NCBI GenBank assembly: GCA_039602395.1
Contig: JBCNJP010000025.1
Coordinates: forward strand, 98,818,124-98,882,123
Reading direction: 5' to 3'
DNA from: Deinandra increscens subsp. villosa
Taxonomy: Eukaryota > Streptophyta > Magnoliopsida > Asterales > Asteraceae
DNA length: 64,000 nt
Shown: piece after piece, positions 1 to 11,950 of the stretch
How the letters are laid out: every line of letters begins with the position of its first letter
Position numbering within the stretch: the stretch's first letter is position 1
Notes under the pieces: generated by a model
What the model was told of the DNA's origin: nothing
Databases searched by the model: none
What the model saw: only the letters and a program-made list of their open reading frames with translations
Translations under genes and position numbers: made by a program

Positions 1-884
1 CATTTATGAGGTGCACTTGCCAACCACTGCACTATACCTTACATGATATTCTTCCTTACACAAGTGGGTTTTATAAAAGCCAGACAGATCCCGGATGCCG
101 GGAGGAGATAGTAGACGACGTGGTTTCCTCTTTCACACTCCTTTTGTAATTAATGCTCATGTTTAAAAATATTATAAGCTAAATAAATTTTCTAAAAAGA
201 TGGTGGTTTTGAAAATCAATTATGGCAAATGGGCTTTTTTCCCAATATGATTTTATGAGTTGGGGCTAGATGGCGACTTCAAATCTCTGAACACTATGTC
301 TTATAAATTTTATTTTTAGAGGCAATCGTATATGTACTTTTCTAAATTTAAATTTAAAATATTATATGTTTCTTATATTATTATGTGTTAGAAACTTGTG
401 TTTTGAAGAAATTGTAAGAATAAATTATTTTAATACATCTTTAATTAATGTTGATAATTGACCAAATTACATCTTTAATAGGAAATTACTTTATTAAGTA
501 ATTGTTCTTATTTGTTAAACTGAGTTAACCCTTATGTGTGCTATAAATAGAGGACATTAGAGAACACTAATCATACACCAGAACTAAGTCTTTCTCGTGA
601 TCCATTCTAAAAGCACAACCTAAACGAGAATCAATCATTCATGCCTTTCTTCTCTAGATCCATAGACATATCGGATACGTAACCCTCTATCAGTTTTCCG
701 TTATAATTATCAAGAATTGATCAACAAAAATATGTATTCTTTTCCAAAGTGAAATATATGCAATTCCTTGTTATCTTTGTTTTTCAATTTTCATTTTATA
801 TATAATATATTTTTTATTTTTCTTTTTTTGTTTTGATGTAATATTTATTGAAAATCAAGTTATATTCATCATATAATTAACAAT
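1..884. other. AT-rich non-coding DNA, possible LTR remnant
   Basis: No coding region can be supported. A TATA-like TATAAATAG lies near 542-550, followed by a leader-like stretch, as in a Copia-type LTR or an unrelated promoter. I cannot find matching LTR ends, so this stays unresolved. Confidence 0.3.
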
Positions 885-2297
885 CATCCCCCATCATTTG
901 GTGGAGTGGATGGAGGTCAAGGGTTCAAAACTCACCAGACACAAAAAATGAATGATGAATGAAAAAGGGTTATTGGATTTTAATAGTATGAATTAAGCTC
1001 TATTGGCGGATAATAATACGAATTCAGGAATTTCCTTACAATAATACGAATTCGTCACTTAGGTGTAAAAAATGATACACCGTTAGTTTTTCACTAACGG
1101 TGTTAATTTTTGCTGACTGGACTGATGACGTGTCATGCCACGTGGCATGTTTAACCAATTTTTTAATTGGTTATTGGATTTTAATAATATGAATTAAGCT
1201 CTATTGGCGGATAATAATACGAATTCAGGAATTTCTCTACAATAATACGAATTCGTCACTTAGGTGTCAAAAATGATACACCGTTAGTTTTTCACTAACG
1301 GTGTTAAGTTTTGCTGACGTGGACTGATGACGTGGCATGTTTAACTAGGTTTTTAAAATGAGGGACTATTTCTGTAATACCTTCAAAAATGTGGGGTTAA
1401 TATAAAAAAAAGAATAAAAAACCTAAAAATCTGATCATCGTCTTCCTCATCCTTGCCACCAATCTAGAGTCCTCTGGCCACCACCGACAAACAGGTTATG
1501 GTGGTGGCCAGAGGACGAGTTTGTCGGAGCCAGAGAATGGGGCGGTGGTGGCGGATTCCGGTGGTCACCGACAAACAGGTTATGATGGTGTTGGCGAACA
1601 GGTTATGGTGGTGGCAAGGATGAGGAAGACGATGATTAGATTTTTAGGTTTTTTTTTTCTTTTTTTTATATTAAGCCCACATTTTTGAAGGTATTACAGA
1701 AATAGTCCCTCATTTTAAAAACCTAGTTAAACATGCCACGTCATCAGTCCACGTCAGCAAAACTTAACACCATTAGTGAAAAACTAACGGTGTATCATTT
1801 TTGACACCTAAGTGACGAATTCGTATTATTGTAGAGAAATTCCTGAATTCGTATTATTATCCGCCGATAGAGCTTAATTCATATTATTAAAATCCAATAA
1901 CTCTTTAAAAAATTGGTTAAACATGCCACGTGGCACGACACGTCATCAGTCCAGTCAGCAAAAATTAACACCGTTAGTGAAAAACTAACGGTGTATCATT
2001 TTTTACACCTAAGTGACGAATTCGTATTATTGTAAGGAAATTCCTGAATTCGTATTATTATCCGCCAATAGAGCTTAATTCATATTATTAAAATCCAATA
2101 ACCCAATGAAAAATTATAGAGGTGGGTCAGAGGTTTTACCACAGTTGACCTTAGGGCGGTGGGTTTCCTCTGGGATGGATGTGCAACATAGAGAGTCTTG
2201 GTTACTCGCACGGTCTATGGTCACAGCGTGTCGTGGGTAGCATCGTTTGCTATGATAAGACCCCCGAGTAACTGAGTCTTTGTCGTTCAAAAAAAAT
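885..2297 (+). mobile_element. tRNA-derived SINE, split by a Mutator-like insertion
   Basis: The SINE body is 885-966 plus 2114-2297. A box A-like TGGTGGAGTGG lies near 899-909 and a box B-like GGGTTCAAAACTC at 921-933, so the head is tRNA-like. The tail is CGTTCAAAAAAAA at 2284-2296. The whole unit is flanked by an 8-bp direct repeat, TTAACAAT, at 877-884 and 2298-2305. Removing the Mutator-like element at 967-2104 rejoins a body of about 270 bp, a normal plant SINE length. The split shows that the SINE is older than the insertion. Confidence 0.65.
967..2104. mobile_element. Non-autonomous long-TIR Mutator-like (foldback) element
   Basis: The ends are perfect inverted repeats beginning GGGTTATTGGATTTTAAT. 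The flanks carry a perfect 9-bp target duplication, AATGAAAAA, at 958-966 and 2105-2113; 9 bp is the Mutator signature. The two arms match over most of their length (about 967-1460 against 1610-2104). Each arm contains two direct copies of a subunit of about 190 bp (967-1160 and about 1169-1350 on the left), including a hairpin around ACACCGTTAG. The centre near 1470-1520 is a smaller hairpin rich in GGTGGTGG. No transposase is encoded, so it would have to be moved in trans. Confidence 0.85.
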
Positions 2298-3004
2298 TTA
2301 ACAATACTATGTACTCATAATATTAAATAAAACTTTATTTTGAATAAACAACTACGTTTTTAGTAGAATCTATATTGAAACGTATACGAATAAAATAAGG
2401 GACAATTGCATATATACCCAACTTATAAATTCAATTGATGTAGGGGCTTTTAGTAATGTTATGCAACATGGGCTTTGTACTTTACATGACGACTGAAGAA
2501 GCTAGTAGAGGGCTTAACACTTGGGCTGGACTGCTGGATGAAGTAAAGGTGAAAAAAATCAGATCTGAGTTCAGACCAGAAGATCAGAACTGGTTTGTAA
2601 TCGGGAAGAAGTGTTGAAACCGGTTTTTTTATTTGTCATGTTTGAAATATGATAAAGTGTATATTATTAATTTACAGGTGTAAATAGTAAATCCGGTTTG
2701 ATCTTCCGGGTCAAACGGTTGAACCATATGCTTGACAGTTTCATATGGTTTCACCACCGTCCAAAGCCACCAATAAAAATTCAAAGAAAATTTGATGTGG
2801 CTTACATAGTATTTTTTATGTATACACATAGGCTTACTAAAATGTTATATAATTAAAATTATTGTAAATACATTTTTGAAGCCTTCCGCTATGTTTGTTT
2901 TAAAAAAGTTATAGTATTTTACTATTTTACCATGTAAGGAATATTAATCTGATGAAATCACATACCGAGGGTTTCGTGTTTAGCATTACAAATTTGAATA
3001 GTAA
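2298..3004. other. Non-coding interval with a short MITE-like relic
   Basis: No gene is seen. Near 2400-2475 there is a fragment with GACAATTGCATATATACCC. Related sequence recurs near 25423 and 37045, so it is probably a dispersed MITE family. The rest is AT-rich without recognisable structure. Confidence 0.4.
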
Positions 3005-4947
3005 GGGTGGGCGGTATACATGCCGCCATCCTCGGCATCACTTCGGCACCAACCATGCCGACTTCGGCATGTATACCCCCCCCCCCCTTCTCTTCGGCAT
3101 CGGTAAGTTGGGTCGTGATTTGCGGCATGTTTTCGCCGAGAGTCGCCGAGCAATTGTGACCGTTCAACGGTCATTTTTTTGACCGTTTGAAACTTTTTTT
3201 TTTTAATCAATTCCTCCACTATATAAATCCCTTCAAAACCAATAAATTTTATACACCATTTCTCCTAAACAAACAAAAACCTTTAGTTTCTTTCTCAAAA
3301 AACATGAATCGCCCTCGCCCACGCTATAAAATCCCACCCGAGCTTATGACTTCTTCTAGTAGTTCGAGCGATTCGGACAATGACGCGATGACTTTCATGA
3401 ATTTGTGTTATCGTGCTGTTTTAGACGAAGAATCTCGAGAGAAGAGCACAAGGACGAGTATTTATCGAGATCGTAGAGCAAGCCATGATCGTTTGATTGA
3501 GCTATATTTCGCCGACGAGCCACGTTTCCACGAAGGTATTTTTAGTGATAGATTTCGAATGTCTAAGAGATTGTTTAATCGTATCTTGCATGATATTGAG
3601 AGTAACTTCGAGTGGTTTACGACTCGTTTCGACGGGAGGGGGCGTCCAAGTTTCACTGCTTTACAGAAATGTACGGTAGCTATTCGTCAATTGGCAACCG
3701 GTAACGTGCCTGACGAATACGGTGAGTTTTTAGAAATGTCCGAAAGAACATCACGTGAATGCTTACACTACTTTTGTGATGCTATAATTAGACTTTATAG
3801 AGATGAATTTTTACGTTCACCGACTAGCCATGATCTTGCTCGTTTATATGAGGCCCATTTAGAAAGACATGGCCTCCCTGGCATGATCGGTAGCATCGAT
3901 TGTATGCATTGGGAATGGAGAAGCTGTCCAACAAAATATAGAGGACAGTATCATCGTGGTGATCATCCGAAACCAACGGTAATACTCGAGGCAGTTGCGT
4001 CTCAAGAAATGTGGTTTTGGCATGCTTTCTTTGGCGTCGCAGGTTCAAACAAGGACATAAATGTGATAAATCAGTCAACATTGTTCACAAACGAGTTGAA
4101 AGGTATTGCTCCGAAAGCTCCTTTTGTTGTTAACGGTCGGGAATACAAACGGGGCTACTACCTTGCCGATGGTATATATCCCACTTGGTCTACTTTTGTA
4201 AAAGCGTATACACATCCATACGCAATCAAGGAGAAGAAAATGAAGAAGGTGCAAGAGGGTGCAAGAAAAGACGTCGAAAGAGCGTTTCGGAGGTTGAAAT
4301 CTAAGTGGGCGATAGTAGATCGAAAAGCACGACCAACAGACACAGCTTTGATGGAGAATATCATGTACGCGTGCATGATACTTCACAACATGACATTGAA
4401 AGACGAGGGCGCGACTATTTCACCGGTACACATTCGCGATCCTCCAGTCCCACCGACCGACACTGAGGATGTTAATATGGAGATACGCGACACCGAGACA
4501 CACTTTCAGCTACGATTCGACATCACTGAGCATATCGCCAACAACTTGGAAGTCGTGCTAACTGAAGAAGAGCTGAATGCAAATCCTCCACCACCCTAGA
4601 TTTGTATTTTTTTTAAAAAAAAAATTGAAGAATAAATGTTGGTTTTTTTTTTTAGGAATTTGGTAAGTTTTTTTTTTATTTTTAGGACTTTGTAATTTTT
4701 TTTAATGAATTGTTTTATGTTTTTATTTTATATTAAATGTGTTAGTTTAATTTTATTTGTTTTAGATTAAAAAGAAAATGAAAAAAAAATATTTAATTTA
4801 TGCCTAAACCATGACTAAATGAGCATACCCCCTACAAAATCATCATTCTACATCAATTCTATATCAATTTTCTCTCTCCTGTTGGCATCATCCTATTGGT
4901 CCAATTTCATGCCTAACCCATGCCTTAGGCAAGCATACCTCCCACCC
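3005..4947 (+). mobile_element. PIF/Harbinger transposon, apparently complete
   Basis: The 1943-bp element starts GGGTGGGCGGTATACATGC and ends with the inverse of GGGTGGGAGGTATGCTTGC. A 3-bp TAA target duplication flanks it (3002-3004 and 4948-4950), the Harbinger signature. Subterminal CGGCAT/ATGCCG motifs are repeated at both ends (for example 3029-3070 and 4908-4924) and may be transposase binding sites. A single transposase gene occupies the centre. The Myb-like second ORF usual in autonomous plant PIF elements is not visible. Confidence 0.9.
3304..4599 (+). CDS. Harbinger-type DDE transposase (HARBI1/ALP1-like)
   Basis: Single-exon, 431-residue protein from the ATG at 3304, chosen because it lies just inside the element's leader. 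An in-frame ATG at 3187 would add 39 low-complexity residues unlike the family. The DDE nuclease residues are visible: D in GSIDCMHW (about residue 198), D in YYLADGIYP (about 290) and E in RKDVERAFRRLKSKW (about 324). The C-terminal ILHNM motif is typical of plant Harbinger transposases. There is no internal stop or frameshift, so the catalytic subunit may be functional. In the family it cuts and pastes the element with 3-bp TWA target duplications and usually needs a Myb-like partner, absent here. A domesticated ALP1-like gene is less likely, because TIRs and TSD are still present. Confidence 0.92.
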   Translation: MNRPRPRYKIPPELMTSSSSSSDSDNDAMTFMNLCYRAVLDEESREKSTRTSIYRDRRASHDRLIELYFADEPRFHEGIFSDRFRMSKRLFNRILHDIESNFEWFTTRFDGRGRPSFTALQKCTVAIRQLATGNVPDEYGEFLEMSERTSRECLHYFCDAIIRLYRDEFLRSPTSHDLARLYEAHLERHGLPGMIGSIDCMHWEWRSCPTKYRGQYHRGDHPKPTVILEAVASQEMWFWHAFFGVAGSNKDINVINQSTLFTNELKGIAPKAPFVVNGREYKRGYYLADGIYPTWSTFVKAYTHPYAIKEKKMKKVQEGARKDVERAFRRLKSKWAIVDRKARPTDTALMENIMYACMILHNMTLKDEGATISPVHIRDPPVPPTDTEDVNMEIRDTETHFQLRFDITEHIANNLEVVLTEEELNANPPPP

Positions 4948-4984
4948 TAACTAATTTTGATAAGTGTTTTAATTAAATCATTTA

Positions 4985-5350
4985 GGCCCTGTTTGTTTCT
5001 TTATTTTTAAAATCGCTGAATAAAGGTTATATCTAATTTAGTTAGATGTATTCAGATATATATTCCTTTGTTTTTTTTTCAATCATAAAGAGGTTTTATA
5101 TTTTAATAGTGCCTTAACCATCATGATTTTTAGATCATCTTAGAACCTCTTAACCATAAAAAAAAAGTCGTTCGTTCTCCGGTGACTAGAGCTCAGTCTC
5201 CGGTGATTAGGCTCCGTCTCCGACGACTAGTTATCCGTCTTCGGCCTCCACCTCTTAATGATTCAGGTTTCAGAAATTTGAAGAACATCTTAACATTTCG
5301 AAGTGGTATTCAGATTCAGACATAAATCTCCTAAAAGAATAAACGGGGCC
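4985..5350. mobile_element. Tourist-like MITE
   Basis: The ends GGCCCTGTTTGTTT and (inverse) GGCCCCGTTTATT are imperfect TIRs, flanked by TTA on both sides (4982-4984 and 5351-5353). This fits the PIF/Harbinger superfamily. At 366 bp with no ORF it is non-autonomous. It lies about 250 bp upstream of the DEAH helicase start codon and may overlap its promoter. Confidence 0.65.
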
Positions 5351-5602
5351 TTAAAGTTTTTTTTTTTTAATCATAGAAATCATCAAACTTTCAGTTTGCG
5401 TTCTAACGTTACTCTACCTTTTTTTCCTATTGTAGAAACCACTCAACTCATTATTGTAAAAACCAAATTTTACATATTTACTTTTTTATAACCTATGCAC
5501 ACAATTTCATCGGTACTGCCGAAAAAAATATAGGGCACGAGTCCCTTTCCCGTCACTCCTCATACCTCTTGGTCGGCGGTATACTCCGATCAGTGGAAAT
5601 AA

Positions 5603-8600
5603 ATGGCGCAGTTTTGGAAGCCGGGAACGGAGAAACCTCGCCTGCTCGACGACGAAGAAGGCGGCGTTCTTTTCTACTCCGCCTCTGCCTCCTCCTCTTC
5701 ATACACGTAATCTTCCTCCTTCGTTTTCTTCCCTACAGAAAACAATTTTACTTTTGACACTAAACGAATCGACATAGAGTGCTCTTATGTTATGACGCGT
5801 AACACCGAAGTGCTGATTTTCTTCTGTGATTTGAGGATGCGAACCACTAGTTGGAATCTTAATTTTGTATTTTGAATTTCGACTAAAATCAATTGCAGAT
5901 ATGGTCAGGCGAGCTTAGAGAAGCAGAGGCAGAGATTACCTGTGTTCAAGTACAGAACCTCTATTTTGTATCTGGTGGAGGCGCATTCCACCACTATCAT
6001 CGTCGGAGAGACGGGAAGTGGTAAAACCACTCAAATCCCTCAGGTTTCCCCCTTTTTATTCGCTCTAGTTTGTTTGGAGGAATTTCAGATTTTATTTGAC
6101 GTTTGATTTCAAGTTAATGTGATGATATTTGTTTTGTTACAAATGGAACTACAATAATACAATTTCTGTTTGTAGGGCTTGTTAAGAAAGTTATGTAGCT
6201 AGGGTTTATTTTTGTGCCTAACGTTTTTTACAGTTGAAATTTTATTTGTTTTACCTGCCATCCCAACTGTATATCTCCAGTTGCAATGGAGTTAGTATAT
6301 GTATGATTTACATTAATTGCATAATCTCTTGATTAGACTCCATAAGAACACTAGATTTCCTTTTGTTTTCTCTCCTTTCAATCCTGCTAGGTTTAGCTGT
6401 TGAGTTTCTGTGATTGTGGTGAAAGTTTCAAAGACTTGGTTGGGGTTGTTAAATTTTAGCAGACGGGTCTTTCAAGACGAACACAGGGTTAAAGCATGTT
6501 TAAGTAAATATTGGCATTGGTGACTAGCGTTTTCGATTTGAGTATATTTTACTACAATTTTAGTAATCTATCTAAGATCATGTTACATGTAGATTCGGAA
6601 CTAAGATTGTGAAATCTTCTAATGGTTGAAATGTGAATAATATTATATTTAATCTTGTAGTACCTTAAGGAAGCAGGATGGGCCGATGGTGGGCACATTA
6701 TTGCTTGTACTCAGCCAAGACGTTTAGCAGTGCAGGTATTAACTGCCAAATTACTTTTTGAATAGCATCGCTATCATGTTTTCCAATTTTTCTAGAATGT
6801 CTTCTGATGTTGTATAAAGCTATTATATCATGTTTCCAGAGTGTTGCTGCAAGGGTGGCAGAAGAAATGGGAGTCAAACTTGGGGAGGAAGTTGGTTATA
6901 CTATTCGATTTGAAGATGTGACAAATTCAGTAAGACTAATTTGTAGTTCAAATAATCTTAACATGCATACACTACACAAAACAATAATAATAGTAAATAT
7001 AAGAGATCAGGTTTGTAAAGTGGATATTACTTTGATGTTATGAAGGGTTAAGATTGTTTATAGTTATCTTTTTGCTAGCGCAGGACTTAACGAGGATCAA
7101 ATTTCTCACAGATGGGGTATTATTAAGGGAAATGATGGATGATCCTCTCCTTAGCAAGTACAGGTGCTGGTTATAATTCACTGTTATATCTTACTCACTA
7201 ATTTACAATTAAGGAGACATAAGTCACATGTATTTAAAATGTGAAGTTGGTTTGGATTATAATTTGGCAGCTATCAAAATAATTAGGTTGTTATTACTTT
7301 CAGTGTGATTATGGTAGATGAAGCTCATGAGAGATCCCTTTCAACAGACATATTGTTGGGTCTTCTGAAAAAGGTATCAAATAAAGATTTAATCTGTTAC
7401 TAATGACTCTCTAAAAGGACATGTGATATGTGTAAACAGATTATCTTTATTTAACTGCTGCTAATTATTGGTTTCTTAGATACAACGCCGTCGGCCCGAG
7501 TTGCGCTTAATTATTGCTTCAGCCACAATTGAAGCCAAATCAATGGCTGCATTTTTCCAAACCAGGTTCTCTAATTAGAAAAATGATTTATATTAATGGT
7601 TAGTTCTATTAAGTACTTTAAATAAAAAATATTGCTAATGTATAACAACTTTGTATATTCATCAGAAAAAAGAGGCCTCGATTAGAAGGAGAAGATAATG
7701 GATTGCAGGCAGAACCTGCTATTTTGTCTGTTGAGGTATATTACAGCAAAGTCTAATGTGATAGTACAATAAAACATAGAATTCAAGATTGTATAATTCT
7801 TTGTTTTGTTTACTTATACCCAGTAGGATGTGATTTCAGGGTAGAGGATATAATGTACAGATTTTCTATGTTGAAGAGCCTGTTTCAGATTATCTTCGAG
7901 CTACTGTCTCAACAGTAATGTCAATTCATGATAAAGTAAGCCAGCCATTGTATATGGTTTTTTAAAACTATATTCAGTATCTGCATTTTGTTAAATTTTT
8001 GTAGTTATTTTACGTTTGTCTTGTTTTAACTTGTAGGAGCCAATGGGGGATATTCTTGTCTTTTTAACTGGGCAAGATGATATTGATTCTGCAGTTCAGT
8101 TAATCACAGAAGAAGCCCAAAACAGTAGCAAGTCTTCTTTAGGTATTTCAGAGGCTTAATATATTTTGATCGTGCTGCCTTTTTCATTTATTATACCAAA
8201 TGGGTTTCAATTAGATGCGTGAATGTTTAGTGTTCAAGAGAATTTGTAGTCCATTAATCTCTTGTGTTGCTTATAATGACAACTTGGTTAAACATTTCAG
8301 GAATGATTGTTTTGCCTCTGTATTCAGGACTCACCCGTGCAGATCAGGTTACTTACCTTAACTTTTTTCTTTTTTCCTTTTCCTTGTGGTTATTTATGTA
8401 CATGAGATATTAATCATATTATGCATTGTGAGTATCCGTTGACAAAATACGACTCGTGGGATATTTTTAGGACCTAATTTTTTCTCCTTCCCCTAGAGGG
8501 AAAAGGAAGGTGGTGATCTCAACAAATATTGCAGAGACATCCCTAACGTTGGAGGTACTTTTGAGTAATTTCAATATAAATGTAAACTAGACCGTACTAT

Positions 8601-8792
8601 CTTATTACTTTTTTATTTTATTTATTTGAGCAGGGTGTCGTCTATGTTGTTGATAGCGGTTTCTCAAAACAACGGTTCTACAACCCGGTATTTCTTTCAC
8701 TGTTGTTAGCTATGCCATACTTCTTATCCACACTAAGATTTCTCAATATAATGAAATCATTTATTCATCATCATCATTTCTCTCTCTCTCTC

Positions 8793-8837
<45 letters not shown>

Positions 8838-11117
8838 TTGTATCTATGTATTTAAATCTTGTAAATCATTGTCCACAGATTACAGACATTGAAAATCTTG
8901 TGGTGGCACCAATATCTAAAGCATCTGCCAGGCAGAGGGCTGGAAGAGCTGGAAGAATACGGCCAGGGAAATGTTACAGGTGATTAAATTACCAATGACT
9001 ATCTAATTGTTTTCAATTAACTCTCACCTTCTCTTATAAATTTCATTATTTTGTATAATAATTACAGGCTTTATACAGAAGATTATTTTGTTAATGAGAT
9101 GTCTTCACATGGGATTCCTGAGATGCAGAGATCAAACCTTGTTTCTAGTGTTATTCAGGTATTAACTTTCTCACAATCAAAATGCTAATTACTCTCCATC
9201 ATTATAGATTCTGACAGCTGTGTATTATTAACGGCAGTTGAAGGCATTGGGTATTGATAATATACTAGGGTTTGATTGGCCAGCATCACCATCATCTGAA
9301 TCAATGGTTAGAGCTCTTGAAGTACTATATTCACTTGGAGTTCTTGATGATGATGCAAAACTTACTTCACCAGTAGGATTTCAAGTTGCTGAGCTACCAT
9401 TGGTATATTACTCTTATATCCTCTATTTCTTCTAAAAACAAAATATTCTCATAAATGTTCAATGTTTTTCTCTGTGAACCAATATACGACTTATACATCG
9501 TAAAATTTGTTGTTTTAGGATCCCATGGTCTCAAAAATGATCATAGCGTCAGATCAGCTTGGATGCTCTGAAGAAATCATCACCGTGTCTGCCATCCTCT
9601 CAGTTCAGGTGTTTTAAAAAGTGTACCACGGCCTTTGTTTCGTTGGTCTTATTTTATGTGCAACCATTTTTAATAATCTTTTTTTTTAAATAATTTTGAT
9701 AAGAATAACCAGCCAAGTTCCTGTAAAATGCGGATTAGGGTCTCCAACTCTTTAACCTTATATGCATTTACATACTTCCTATCAACTTAGGCTTTGTTTA
9801 TAGAAGTGTTAATTGTTTATATTCTGATAAAGAAAGATACGATTTTACAGTCAATATGGATATCCGTAAAGGGGCAGAGGGAGCTGGATGAAGCCAAATT
9901 GAGATTTGCTGCAGCCGAGGTGTGTTATAAAATTTAAATTTGAAATATACATGGTATTTTATTCTATAGTGCCACAAATGAATGATCATGTGTGCCTTTT
10001 AGCATTGTTTATTTTCATAGTATTATCAAACTTTTGATGACCATGAGATTTTAAGAGGGCATGATAATTTGTTTTGCATATCGTTCTGTTTTTTAATCTC
10101 TTTCCTACCAATAATACTGTTTATATACCGATTTTTTTTTTAATTTTATTTATTTATATATTTTGCAGGGTGATCATGTGACCTTCCTAAATGTATACAA
10201 GGGATTTCTTCAGTCTAACAAATCTTCAAAATGGTGTCACAAAAACTTCATCAATTACCATGCAATGGTAAGCTTTTAACAGCTTTAAAGAAGTTTGAAG
10301 TCCAAATAGTTATGATTTTTCCTCTTGCCTTCTTAGTTTTTATCATGCATGCTTTATCACGTTCTCTTTACTCTCTCTCTCTCTCTATGTGTGTGTATAT
10401 TTATATATGTATTTAATCATTCATTTATATATCTATTCTTTTTCTTTTTGCAGAAGAAGGTAATGGAAGTCAGAGAACAGTTAAGAAGAATAGCACAACG
10501 ACTTGGATTAACCTTAAAATCATGTGAAAGCGATATGCAGGTACTTTCAATTGTATAATTTTCGACATTCTTCATTTATCCGTATGATTATTCTTTTTTA
10601 TAGTACCTTTTGATGGTTTTAGGCACTACGAAAGGCGGTAACTGCTGGATTTTTTGCTAATGCATGTCGTTTAGAGGTTTGTTACCAGATTTTTCAAGAA
10701 CAATATTTAATATTCTGTTGTTTTAATTTCTTAAACCAATCACATATCACATATCTTATGCCCATTATTCATTTGTGAAGCCATACAGCCATAACGGGAC
10801 GTACAAGACTATCAGGAGTTCTCAAGAAGTTTTCATTCATCCATCATCTGTATTGTTCAGGTTAGCACATTAATACCCCAAAAAAAACAATAAAAAGACA
10901 AAAAAAACTTGTTGGTCCTTTGTGCTATCTAATAAGTTAAATGGAATATAACAAAACTCTTTTACGCAGGGTGAATCCAAAATGGGTTATATATAACTCA
11001 CTTGTATCAACGGATCGTCAATACATGCGCAATGTTATCTCCATTGATCCTTCATGGTTGAGAGAGGCTGCACCTCACTTTTATCAACAGCAGCCATCGA
11101 CTGTTAATCGCCACTAA
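5603..11117 (+). CDS. DEAH9: DEAH-box RNA helicase, DHX35/DEAH9-like
   Basis: Twenty-three exons encode 696 residues: 5603-5706, 5899-6043, 6661-6735, 6840-6929, 7084-7163, 7304-7373, 7480-7565, 7666-7735, 7840-7935, 8037-8142, 8301-8347, 8471-8554, 8634-8687, 8879-8979, 9068-9158, 9238-9402, 9519-9608, 9851-9919, 10169-10267, 10454-10540, 10623-10676, 10781-10860, 10970-11117. All junctions keep frame with GT-AG ends. Motifs: Walker A GETGSGKTT (71-79), DEAH (170-173), SAT (202-204), STNIAETSLT, and QRAGRAGR (388-395), then HA2/OB-fold regions. The length fits the family. DHX35/DEAH9 proteins are ATP-dependent RNA helicases linked to the spliceosome. The start is the ATG opening MAQFWKPG, typical of the family. 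The second copy at 15388 is probably the other haplotype. Confidence 0.95.
8778..8838. repeat. Compound (TC)n(TA)n(TG)n microsatellite
   Basis: In helicase intron 13. The TG tract is interrupted differently and is shorter in the second copy (about 18567-18620), a typical allelic length polymorphism. Confidence 0.9.
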
Positions 11118-11589
11118 AAAAAAGTGGGACAGATAAGAGACCTTGCACTGACTACTTGTGATTTTGTTATTGTTTCTATAAGTTTATGTTTGTAGTTTAT
11201 AAAAACAAAACCAGCTTAAGAACCTGTATAAAGTTACAAATCATATAAAGAGCCCTGCATATACACTAAAAAATCGTACGGTAAAAAGAGATTTTCGGTC
11301 ATCGACCCGACTAAGATAAAAGTTTCATCTTGAAACACAGAGGAGCGAAATAATGACCCTGTTATAAAACGCAGAATACCGAATGAAAACTTGAGAGAGG
11401 GGTGTGTATTTACATTATTATAAGTGTCTCAATGGCACATCATATTTTGAAGAGTGAACACTAATAGATATAATCGATAAAACTACGATTGGAGAGAAAC
11501 GTGCATCGTGTAACAATATTTAGCCGTCGATTGATGAGAATTTATGTGTAATTTATTAGATTCTCGTGTTATACTATTCCTGTTTGTGT

Positions 11590-11950
11590 GACTGAATCAT
11601 TGGGATCACTTCCTCTACTCAATGTCACATCAAAGTTACATTACACTCCATTCCACTCTCAACAAGGTAATGAACTACACTACCACTCAAGGGAGGAATG
11701 TAAATATTAACTCAAGTAGGTTGAAAATGAGATTTTGAAACTCGAAAAAAGTTGCATGGAAGAGAGGTGTGCGTGGAACAGTCCACGTGAAATGTTGCAC
11801 TCGGTGTGGTAGAATGGAGGGAGTGGTATTCCATTCCCTCCTTCCACTCGACCACATCATCACATCTCACGTGATAACGTGCCCCACTACATTGAGCCTC
11901 AAAGGAATATTGATCATTGACCTAGCTCATATAAGTCTCTTTCTTGACAT
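11590..11950. repeat. Interspersed repeat of unknown class (family shared with 48160-48520)
   Basis: The segment has the same order of motifs as 48160-48520: CATTACACTCC / CATTACACTTACTTC, GGAATGTAAAT / AAATGTAAATTTT, the palindrome GTGGAACAGTCCAC / GTGGATAGTCCAC, then TTGCTACACTAC-like sequence. No ORF of substance. Probably a MITE or solo LTR; its ends are not clear. A copy lies at about 21385-21745. Confidence 0.45.
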
